Source: Candidatus Gastranaerophilales bacterium (lineage in GTDB: Bacteria > Cyanobacteriota > Vampirovibrionia > Gastranaerophilales > Gastranaerophilaceae). From it: 8,047 nucleotides of DNA. The position numbers and the translations under genes were made by a program. Positions 1 to 6,335 of this stretch are shown in pieces (positions within the stretch are counted from its first letter, which is position 1; each line of letters starts with the position of its first letter). The DNA lies in assembly GCA_947628355.1 (NCBI GenBank), contig CANQZO010000082.1, positions 1 through 8,047 on the forward strand, read 5' to 3'. The notes below the pieces were generated by a model. The model was not told the DNA's origin. It did not search any database and was given only the letters and a program-made list of their open reading frames with translations.

Positions 1-475
1 GCCCTTCTGCCTCGGTTCTTACAATTACGCCGATTCCTACGGGTTTAAGCAGACTGATTATTGATTTTAATCTTGCTCTTTCTTTTTGCGAAGTTATTTT
101 CCTTGATACGTTAATTCCCGTTTCATGAGGCATTAATACCAAAAACCTTCCCGGCAGACTTAACAATGTTGAAACTCTCGGCCCTTTATGCCCGACGGGT
201 TCTTTTACCACCTGCACGATTATTTTCTGTTTCGGCGACAGTTTTTCTTTTAATGTTCCTTTTCCTATTGCATCGTTTGCATGTAAAAATCCCATTTTAT
301 CGTATCCTACATTTACAAATGCTGCGTCAATACTCGGCAATATATTATCTACAGTTGCCAGATATACGTCATTTAAAAGCATATCGCCTCTTTGAACGTA
401 AAATTCACAAATTTTTCCGTCTTCTATTACTGCTGCTATGTTGTCACGTTCTGCTACCACTATCGCTTTTGACAT
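1..475 (-). CDS. rne: Ribonuclease E/G family protein, N-terminal part (cut by left window edge)
   Basis: Endoribonuclease of the RNase E/G family, which in bacteria starts mRNA decay and processes rRNA and tRNA precursors. Only the first 158 residues are in the window. They hold the family's N-terminal block: an S1 RNA-binding domain at about residues 35-95 (DVYLATVDNILPSIDAAFVN, then GFLHAND), followed by KEPVGHKGPR at 91-100, LPGRFLVLMP at 107-116 and the RTEAEG motif at 153-158. The spacing and wording match cyanobacterial Rne from memory. The DNase I-like catalytic domain and the zinc-link cysteines lie beyond the edge, so catalytic competence and the RNase E versus RNase G distinction cannot be judged. 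The ATG is supported by a good Shine-Dalgarno (AAGGA, 7 nt upstream). It follows the radical SAM gene by 23 nt and is very probably co-transcribed with it. Confidence 0.93.
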   Translation of the reverse strand, partial: MSKAIVVAERDNIAAVIEDGKICEFYVQRGDMLLNDVYLATVDNILPSIDAAFVNVGYDKMGFLHANDAIGKGTLKEKLSPKQKIIVQVVKEPVGHKGPRVSTLLSLPGRFLVLMPHETGINVSRKITSQKERARLKSIISLLKPVGIGVIVRTEAEG

Positions 476-482
476 GTTCTTT

Positions 483-487
483 TCCTT
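483..487 (-). promoter_or_regulatory. Ribosome binding site of rne
   Basis: AAGGA on the minus strand lies 7 nt before the ATG at 475, within the 23-nt gap after the radical SAM stop codon. It is one of three clear Shine-Dalgarno sequences in the window and it fixes the rne start. Confidence 0.7.
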
Positions 488-498
488 TTCTAAATCCT

Positions 499-2997
499 TT
501 ATATTCTGTTCATATCTTTATCGTAAAATTCCTCTCGTATTATTCTAAAATCTACATCTTTAATGTAAGATTTTATTACGTCTTCTGCTTTTACGGACGG
601 AATTTCATCCGATTGCCCTGTCTTTAAAATCATATATATTCGTTTTTCGTCTGCGTCGATTGATTTTATTGACGGTCTGATATTAATTAGTTTTTTTACA
701 CCTTTTTTATTTATCTTCTCAAGTAAAATTTCTTCACTTGAAGATGTCTTTTCTTTAATATACACCAAATCTTCTTTTTTTAAAATACCCTCTTTTAAAG
801 GTTCAAACGAATATTTTGCCCATTGAACCGTTATATCAATTGCGGGCATGTTTTTTTCGATTTCTATTGCTTCCAATACTCTTATGTTATCGGGTAATAC
901 GGAATTTAATTTTTTTGTTAGTTCATTTTCGGTGATTTTATTAAATATTTCAATATCTATCATTTCGCATTTGCTTTCAACGAAGATAGGCAATGCTATT
1001 CCGAGTGAAAATTTAGGAGTCGGATTAAACCCTTGAGAAAAACACAGGTCTAATCCCGAACGATATAGCATTTTTATAATGGTATTCTGCCAGTCAAGGT
1101 GTGAAATGTAGCGCATTTCATTTTCTTTTGTCAGCTTTAATCTATATTTTACGGGAGTTTTTTCTTCCGAAATTTTTATATCATCTTCTGTTACTGCCGT
1201 ATATTGCTTATCCGTTACTTTATGAGTCTTTAAATTTCTGCACACTCCGCAATTTACGCAGTTAAACTCGCACGGAGTTATATTTTTTGCATTTAATGCG
1301 TTATTGTATTGTCCTATAAACCAGCTTTTATCAATTCCGACATCAATAATATCCCAAGGCAGTTCTTCGTTTAAATCGTATTGTCTTTGAGCTTCATAAT
1401 CCAAATCAATTCCGCATTCTTTTGCGGTATCTTCCCATAGTTGCTTATCGACATTTTCATCCCAGGTGCTTAAATATACACCTTTTTTATGAAGTTCATA
1501 AATAAATTTATTAAATCTTTTATCTCCTCTTGTTAACGCACATTCAAGTTTTGAGGTAAAACTGTTATGGTAATTGATTTTTACTCCTTTTAACCGCTTA
1601 ACATTATCTAAAAGATAACCTATTTTATTTTTAATTTCCTCTCTGCCGTTTTGCCCGAACCATTGAAACGGCGTAAATGGTTTCGGAACAAATATTGATA
1701 CGGTGCAGGTTAAATTTAAAGTATCTTTTAATTCAAGTTCTTTTTTTATTTCTTTGGATTTGTATTTTATTTTTTTAAACAATTCAACCATTTCATCAAG
1801 GTCTGATAAAGTTTCGGTCGGAAGTCCTATCATAAAATAAAGTTTTATTCCGCTAAATCCGTTTTTATAGCAGTTTAAAACGGTATTAATAATTTGTTCT
1901 TCCGTTAAGTTTTTGTTTATTACGTTTCTGAGCCTTTGGCTTCCTGCCTCGGGGGCCAGCGTTACAGTTGTTGATCTTACAGTTCTTACCATTTGCGCTA
2001 ACTTTTGGCTGTATCTGTCTATTCTCTGGCTTGGAAGTGATACTGATACTTTCCTTTTATTCATTTCACAGGATAATTCTTCAATTACGCTTTCTATATT
2101 TGTGTAATCGTTTGATGATAAGGACAAAAGCGAGTATTCATCGTATCCGCTTGTTAATGTTGAATCTTTTACCATTTTTATTACATCTTGAGCTTTGCGT
2201 TCTCTGATTGGGAGTGTAATGTGTCCCGCCTGACAGAATCTGCACATTCTGCCGCAGCCTCGGCGTATTTCTATTATTGTTCTGTCATGAACTCCGGATG
2301 AGTATGGAACAGGGCTTTTTACAATTGTGTTATCTTTTGATATATCGTAAATTCTTTTTCTCGTTTTATTTTTAGCGGCGGGAGCGTATATCCCCTCTAT
2401 TTTTGCAAGTTGAGTTATTATTTCATTTCGGGATAAATTTTTTTCTTTTAGTTCTTTATATTTTTCAAGCAGTTCGATAATTAATTCTTCGCCGTCGCCA
2501 ATCATAAAAATATCAATAAAATCTTCAACAGGTGCGGGATTAAAACAGCAAGGCCCGCCTGCTGCAATTATCGGGTCAGTTTCTTTTCTGTTATAACGTT
2601 TTACTTCTATTCCGCTCAGATTAATCATTTCAAGCATTGCAGGGTATGCCAGCTCGTATTGCAGAGAAAATCCTATTATATCAAATTCTTTTGCAGGCTT
2701 TTTTGTTTCAAGAGCAAAAAGTAATTCTTTTTTATCTGTTAATATCTGCCTGAAATCATTATCGGGCGCGTAAATTCTGTCTGCAAGAAAACGCTCGTCA
2801 CGATTTACTTTATCATATAATATTTTTTGCCCCAGATTACTTATAGCTATTTCGTATTTATCGGGGAAAGCAAGCGCCAATTTTACCTGCGCACTTTCAA
2901 AATCTTTATTTCGGCTTAAATATTCCCCTCCCGTGTATCGGTAGGGTTTCATTACTCTATAAAAACTGCATTGCATTTCTGTCGAAAGTTTATTCAT
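499..2997 (-). CDS. TIGR03960-type radical SAM protein fused to a DUF2344 (TIGR03936) domain
   Basis: Large radical SAM protein of unknown reaction. Residues about 20-230 look like the B12-binding-like N-terminal region of this family (YTGGEY, FPDKYEIAISNLG, IIAAGGPCCFNP, FMIGDGEE). The radical SAM core follows, with the 4Fe-4S cysteines in CGRMCRFC (C248, C252, C255; CX3CX2C), LAPEAGSQRLR at 347-357 and GIKLYFMIGLPTET at 383-396. A second cysteine group, C576, C580, C583 and C586 (PCEFNCVNCGVC), could hold another Fe-S cluster. From about 617 to the end is a DUF2344-like domain (YRLKLTKENEMRYISHLD, FSQGFNPTPKFSLGIALP). The length of 832 residues fits the two-domain fusion. The ATG directly abuts the stop of the preceding gene (TAA then ATG) and has no clear Shine-Dalgarno, so translation is probably coupled; Met8 and Met16 are alternative starts. 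Family assignment is from recalled motifs, and no function is established to my knowledge. Confidence 0.92.
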   Translation of the reverse strand: MNKLSTEMQCSFYRVMKPYRYTGGEYLSRNKDFESAQVKLALAFPDKYEIAISNLGQKILYDKVNRDERFLADRIYAPDNDFRQILTDKKELLFALETKKPAKEFDIIGFSLQYELAYPAMLEMINLSGIEVKRYNRKETDPIIAAGGPCCFNPAPVEDFIDIFMIGDGEELIIELLEKYKELKEKNLSRNEIITQLAKIEGIYAPAAKNKTRKRIYDISKDNTIVKSPVPYSSGVHDRTIIEIRRGCGRMCRFCQAGHITLPIRERKAQDVIKMVKDSTLTSGYDEYSLLSLSSNDYTNIESVIEELSCEMNKRKVSVSLPSQRIDRYSQKLAQMVRTVRSTTVTLAPEAGSQRLRNVINKNLTEEQIINTVLNCYKNGFSGIKLYFMIGLPTETLSDLDEMVELFKKIKYKSKEIKKELELKDTLNLTCTVSIFVPKPFTPFQWFGQNGREEIKNKIGYLLDNVKRLKGVKINYHNSFTSKLECALTRGDKRFNKFIYELHKKGVYLSTWDENVDKQLWEDTAKECGIDLDYEAQRQYDLNEELPWDIIDVGIDKSWFIGQYNNALNAKNITPCEFNCVNCGVCRNLKTHKVTDKQYTAVTEDDIKISEEKTPVKYRLKLTKENEMRYISHLDWQNTIIKMLYRSGLDLCFSQGFNPTPKFSLGIALPIFVESKCEMIDIEIFNKITENELTKKLNSVLPDNIRVLEAIEIEKNMPAIDITVQWAKYSFEPLKEGILKKEDLVYIKEKTSSSEEILLEKINKKGVKKLINIRPSIKSIDADEKRIYMILKTGQSDEIPSVKAEDVIKSYIKDVDFRIIREEFYDKDMNRI

Positions 2998-3327
2998 TTA
3001 TGCCGGTTCTTCGGGTATATATCGCTCTATATCTATTATTTTACCGTTTGTTTCGGTTTTAAAGTTATCAATAAACTCAAAAAATAATTTATACGGTACT
3101 TTATATTTATATAGTGCCGGACTTATCCCGTTATTTTTTAAAACGGTTACAATATAAAAGCATTTATTGGCATACTCCAGTAAATACTCCTCCTTAAAAG
3201 AATTACCGTTATCGTCTTTTGTGATTTTTATAAAGGGAAATTCTTTTAAAAATTTCTTTTCAGCACTATCTTCCGTATTATTTGACTTTTTTATAAAGTT
3301 AATTACTTTGTCTTTATTTTCTTCCAT
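2998..3327 (-). CDS. Hypothetical protein, 109 residues, unrecognised family
   Basis: I do not recognise this protein. It is highly charged, with a lysine- and glutamate-rich N-terminal 30 residues that look helical. A more hydrophobic, probably alpha/beta stretch spans about residues 48-90 (EEYLLEYANKCFYIVTVL, then ALYKYKVPYKLFFEFIDNF). There is no signal peptide, no membrane segment and only one cysteine (C56), so it is probably cytoplasmic. The ORF is credible because it fills the space between two solid genes, ends exactly where the radical SAM gene begins, and has codon use like its neighbours. The ATG is the only Met in the frame. No Shine-Dalgarno precedes it; the 47-nt gap upstream holds a promoter-like sequence, so it could be translated from a leaderless mRNA. 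Its position suggests co-expression with the radical SAM protein, but no role can be assigned. Confidence 0.72.
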   Translation of the reverse strand: MEENKDKVINFIKKSNNTEDSAEKKFLKEFPFIKITKDDNGNSFKEEYLLEYANKCFYIVTVLKNNGISPALYKYKVPYKLFFEFIDNFKTETNGKIIDIERYIPEEPA

Positions 3328-3333
3328 ATTTTT

Positions 3334-3362
3334 ATTTAAGTAAACTTTATAAAATCGGTCAA
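3334..3362 (-). promoter_or_regulatory. Possible internal promoter before the 109-residue gene
   Basis: On the minus strand, TTGACC (3362-3357) and TTAAAT (3339-3334) are separated by 17 nt, matching a sigma-70 type promoter at 5 of 6 and 4 of 6 positions. The -10-like element ends 6 nt before the ATG at 3327, so transcription would start at or next to the start codon. This is the widest gap in the gene run, which makes a promoter plausible, but AT-rich DNA gives such matches often by chance. Confidence 0.3.
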
Positions 3363-3374
3363 ATTATTTACAAT

Positions 3375-4808
3375 TTAATTAATTTTATATGCAAGATCGG
3401 GTTTTCTTGCCGCAAGAGTTTCATCTACTTTTTTAACGGGAGTATTTTTAGGGTGCGACAATACTTCCTGCGGATTTGTTTTTATTTCTTCCGATATTTC
3501 TATCATTGTTTCAATAAATTCATCCAGCCTTGTTTTAGTTTCCGACTCTGTAGGTTCTATCATTATTGCTTCATGAACAATTAAAGGGAAATATACGGTC
3601 GGCGGGTGAAAATTTGAATCCATTAATCTTTTGGCTATTCCTAAGGTATTAACGCCTTGTTCTTTTTGCCAATCACCTGATAAGACAAACTCGTGCATAC
3701 ATTTTCTGTCGTAAGGGAGTAAATAATGTTTTTTCAGTTTATTCATCATATAATTTGCATTTAAAACAGCGTTTGAACTTACATCTTTTAATGAATTTCC
3801 CTGCATAAGTATGTATGCGTATGCCCTTACCAATACCGAAAAATTACCGTAAAACGCTTTCATTTTGCCTATGCTGTTTTTTAAGTCATATCTTCTTATA
3901 TATTTGTTTCCGTCAAAATCAATATAAGGAACGGGCAAAAATTCTTTCAACTTATCAACAACTCCGACGGGGCCTGCACCGGGGCCTCCTCCGCCGTGAG
4001 GGGTTGAAAATGTTTTGTGCAGATTGATATGTACTATATCAAAACCCATTAACTTAGGATTTGTATGCCCCATAATCGCGTTCATATTTGCGCCGTCATA
4101 ATATAAAAGCGCGCCTGCTTCGTGAACAAGCCTTGATATTTCAAGTATATTTTCTTCAAAAAGTCCTAAAGTATTAGGATTAGTTAACATTATTGCAGCG
4201 GTATTATCGTCCAGTACGGATTTTAATGCGTCAAGGTCAACAAGTCCTTTTTCGTTTGATTTTAACTCGATTATATTAAACCCGCACATAGCTGCGCTTG
4301 CAGGGTTTGTTCCGTGAGCGGAATCGGGGATTATTACATTTTTTCTTTTTTCGTTTATTGATTCAAAGTATTTTTTAACAATCATCATCCCGCATAATTC
4401 ACCGTGAGCGCCTGCCGCGGGCTGCAGGGTTATTGCAGACATTCCCGTTATTTCTTTTAAAGCCTCCTGCAAATTATACATTAATTTTAACGAGCCTTGC
4501 GCATCTTCATCTGACTGCTTAGGGTGAAGTGAAGTAAAACCCTCAAGCGCTGCAAGAACTTCATTTACTTTCGGATTATATTTCATTGTGCATGAGCCAA
4601 GCGGATAAAATCCTTTTTCAATGCAGAAATTTTTATCCGATAACTCTTTATAATGCCGCATAACCTCAAGCTCGCTGATTTGCGGAAGTATTGTTCTATT
4701 TTCCGTATTCAGATACTTTTTATCTATAAAGTTAAAGTCTAAATTCTCATCGGTAAGGGTAACTCCCTCAGTTCCGTTTACGCTTTTTTCAAATATTAAT
4801 TTTGTCAT
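3375..4808 (-). CDS. gcvPB: Glycine dehydrogenase (decarboxylating) subunit 2, P-protein beta subunit
   Basis: PLP-bearing subunit of the two-subunit P-protein of the glycine cleavage system. With subunit 1 (GcvPA) it decarboxylates glycine and passes the aminomethyl group to the lipoyl arm of GcvH in the cytoplasm. At 477 residues it is the usual length for a separate beta subunit. Visible family motifs are FYPLGSCTMKYNP (67-79), LQPAAGAHGEL (128-138), DSAHGTNPASAAMCGF (162-177), LTNPNTLGLFE (208-218) and the PLP site HINLHKTFSTPHGGGGPGAG (260-279), with K265 as the expected Schiff-base lysine. The start has a clear Shine-Dalgarno (AAGGG, 5 nt upstream) that abuts the aldolase stop codon. 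The neighbours are not the usual gcvT-gcvH-gcvPA, so its partners must be encoded elsewhere, and no glycine riboswitch is visible upstream. Most cyanobacteria, as I recall, carry a single-chain GcvP, so the split form is a difference from them. Confidence 0.96.
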   Translation of the reverse strand: MTKLIFEKSVNGTEGVTLTDENLDFNFIDKKYLNTENRTILPQISELEVMRHYKELSDKNFCIEKGFYPLGSCTMKYNPKVNEVLAALEGFTSLHPKQSDEDAQGSLKLMYNLQEALKEITGMSAITLQPAAGAHGELCGMMIVKKYFESINEKRKNVIIPDSAHGTNPASAAMCGFNIIELKSNEKGLVDLDALKSVLDDNTAAIMLTNPNTLGLFEENILEISRLVHEAGALLYYDGANMNAIMGHTNPKLMGFDIVHINLHKTFSTPHGGGGPGAGPVGVVDKLKEFLPVPYIDFDGNKYIRRYDLKNSIGKMKAFYGNFSVLVRAYAYILMQGNSLKDVSSNAVLNANYMMNKLKKHYLLPYDRKCMHEFVLSGDWQKEQGVNTLGIAKRLMDSNFHPPTVYFPLIVHEAIMIEPTESETKTRLDEFIETMIEISEEIKTNPQEVLSHPKNTPVKKVDETLAARKPDLAYKIN

Positions 4809-4813
4809 TTTAT

Positions 4814-4818
4814 CCCTT
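4814..4818 (-). promoter_or_regulatory. Ribosome binding site of gcvPB
   Basis: AAGGG on the minus strand lies 5 nt before the gcvPB ATG and directly downstream of the TAA of the aldolase gene. This arrangement favours ribosome re-initiation from the upstream gene. Confidence 0.65.
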
Positions 4819-5433
4819 TTAACTTCCTTGTGCTTTATTGTATGCCAATTTTGATCTTCTTGTTATTTCGTTATAGTCTGCGTCTTTATATATGGCTCTG
4901 CCGAGTCCTACAGCTTTAGCTCCCGCTTTTAAGTATGCGGGGATATCATCTATTTTTATACTTCCTGCCGCTATTATATTTATAAATTTCATCGGACGAA
5001 GTATATCTTCTATGTATTCTGCTCCGCCCATGGGATTTGCGGGTGAAATTTTTATTAACTGTGTATTTGCTTTCCAAGCCGAATATGCTTCGTTTGGAGT
5101 TGTTGCCGTCATAATAAGCGGTGTTTTTTCGCTTTTGCAAAGCCGTACTAAATTCATTTGAAAAACGGGAGATACAACAACATCGGCGCCCGCATCAATT
5201 ACAATTTGAGCCTGCCTTTGTGTTATAATTCCGCCTGCCATAATCATGGGGCGGTCTTCTCTTTTGGTTAATTTCTCCAATACCTTAACCATTTCGGGAG
5301 TTTCAATTACTATTTCAATTATTTTTATTCCGCCGTCAGTTATGGCATTTATTATTTTCTCCGTTTCTTCGGGGTTTTGATTTCTTAACAGTGCAAATAT
5401 TTTTTCTTGTGATATTTTACTTATAGGGTTCAT
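4819..5433 (-). CDS. eda: KDPG/KHG aldolase-family protein (Eda-like)
   Basis: Class I aldolase of the 2-keto-3-deoxy-6-phosphogluconate / 4-hydroxy-2-oxoglutarate family, a TIM-barrel enzyme that splits such substrates to pyruvate plus glyceraldehyde 3-phosphate or glyoxylate. The length of 204 residues is normal. By alignment from memory with E. coli Eda, the catalytic Glu is E40 (GGIKIIEI) and the Schiff-base Lys is K128 (LIKISPANPMGG). The phosphate-side loop is AAGSIKIDDIPAYLKAGA (155-172), followed by KAVGLGRAIY. Two active-site positions differ: the residue matching E. coli R49 is E44 (IVIETPE) and the one matching T73 is G68 (MAGGII instead of GAGTV). The substrate is therefore uncertain and the gene symbol only marks the family. 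The start overlaps the cdaA stop by one base (TAATG), indicating coupled translation, and gcvPB follows after 10 nt. Confidence 0.85.
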   Translation of the reverse strand: MNPISKISQEKIFALLRNQNPEETEKIINAITDGGIKIIEIVIETPEMVKVLEKLTKREDRPMIMAGGIITQRQAQIVIDAGADVVVSPVFQMNLVRLCKSEKTPLIMTATTPNEAYSAWKANTQLIKISPANPMGGAEYIEDILRPMKFINIIAAGSIKIDDIPAYLKAGAKAVGLGRAIYKDADYNEITRRSKLAYNKAQGS

Positions 5434-6335
5434 TAATCTTTCTTTCTCAACTTTATCAAATTAGCAAAAAATGCGTTTTCCATTTTTTCTGCAGTTTCAT
5501 TTGATAATATTTTTTCCAAGTCTTCTTTAAATGTTGTTATATCTTCATATTTTCTGAGTATTCCGTCTATAGCAATTGAAATGTCGCCTGTTTCTTCGGA
5601 TACAACAATACAGGTTGAATCTGATACTTCGCTTGCGCCTATTGCTGCTCTGTGGCGGGTGCCGTATCTCCAGCTTAATTTAGGGTCTTCCGTTAAGGGA
5701 AGTAATACACCTGCTGCCAGAATTTTATTATTATTTATTACCATTGCGCCGTCGTGCAAAGGAGTATTTGGGAAAAAGATTGTTAATATTAATTCTGCCG
5801 AAATATCAGCATTAATTATCGTTCCGACATCATTATAAAAAGATTGATCTTGATTTTTTTGTATAACTATTAATGCGCCTCTTTTAACTCTGCTGCAATA
5901 TTTTACCGCTTCGGTTATTTCTTTTACAACATTTGTTTTTTGTTCATTAGCGCTTGTTTTAAACCACAGGAAATTTTTTGCAACAAACTTTGTTTGTCCC
6001 AGATGTACCATAAGCCGTCTTAATTCCGGCTGGAATACAATCACTAAAGACAACAATAAACCTGTTAACAGGTATTGAGCTATTTGTCCGAGGATTTGGA
6101 ATTCCAAAGCAATTAATGCTCCCGAAAATATCCACGCTGAAATTATAAAAAGCAGTATTCCTCTTACGAGTTTTTCCGACTGGGTATTTTTAATGAATTT
6201 TACGTATAAATATACCGCAATTAATATAACAATAAGAACCTGCACCGCATCTTTCACGGTTAAATTTACTGCGCTTGTTGCAAGTTCCGTTTTATCAAAA
6301 AAATTGCCGTAAAATTTTAATATCGTATCAAGCAT
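5433..6335 (-). CDS. cdaA: Membrane-bound diadenylate cyclase, CdaA type
   Basis: Makes cyclic di-AMP from two ATP molecules; in other bacteria this messenger controls potassium and osmotic balance and cell-wall homeostasis. Three hydrophobic segments at about residues 29-48, 57-77 and 79-101 form the membrane part, followed by FQPELRR (101-107), typical of the CdaA/YbbP group. The DAC catalytic domain spans about 125-270 and has both hallmark motifs: NTPLHDGAMVI with D195-G196-A197, and GTRHRAAIG with R227-H228-R229. The length of 300 residues is slightly longer than typical CdaA proteins. The ATG overlaps the lysA stop by 8 nt and has no strong Shine-Dalgarno, so it is probably translated by coupling to lysA. 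The usual Firmicutes partners cdaR and glmM are absent here; lysA as neighbour matches the cyanobacterial arrangement as I recall it. Confidence 0.95.
   Translation of the reverse strand: MLDTILKFYGNFFDKTELATSAVNLTVKDAVQVLIVILIAVYLYVKFIKNTQSEKLVRGILLFIISAWIFSGALIALEFQILGQIAQYLLTGLLLSLVIVFQPELRRLMVHLGQTKFVAKNFLWFKTSANEQKTNVVKEITEAVKYCSRVKRGALIVIQKNQDQSFYNDVGTIINADISAELILTIFFPNTPLHDGAMVINNNKILAAGVLLPLTEDPKLSWRYGTRHRAAIGASEVSDSTCIVVSEETGDISIAIDGILRKYEDITTFKEDLEKILSNETAEKMENAFFANLIKLRKKD

Noticed and set aside
166..627. 153-codon plus-strand open frame opposite the rne start and the end of the radical SAM gene
   Set aside because: It is antisense to two well-supported genes, and its Leu/Phe/Tyr-rich composition is what the reverse of AT-rich, Lys-rich coding DNA gives. 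No ribosome binding site or family motif is visible.
1913..2207. Two overlapping plus-strand open frames opposite the radical SAM core
   Set aside because: They are antisense to the conserved radical SAM region and have hydrophobic, low-complexity translations without motifs; they are shadows.
3815..4027. 70-codon plus-strand open frame opposite gcvPB
   Set aside because: It lies opposite the PLP-binding region of gcvPB, which is strongly conserved coding sequence, and has no start signal of its own.
4946..5140. 64-codon minus-strand open frame inside the aldolase gene
   Set aside because: It is a different reading frame of the same strand within a well-supported aldolase gene, rich in Lys/Arg/Ser/Tyr, with no homology recognised.
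4819..5433. Pseudogene status for the aldolase because of changed active-site residues
   Set aside because: The frame is intact at normal length, the Schiff-base Lys and catalytic Glu are kept, and it is tightly coupled to its neighbours, so divergence of function is more likely than decay.
6328..6335. Alternative genetic code in which TGA is not a stop
   Set aside because: lysA ends on TGA at exactly the usual family length, overlapping cdaA in a typical coupled arrangement, so TGA acts as a stop here.
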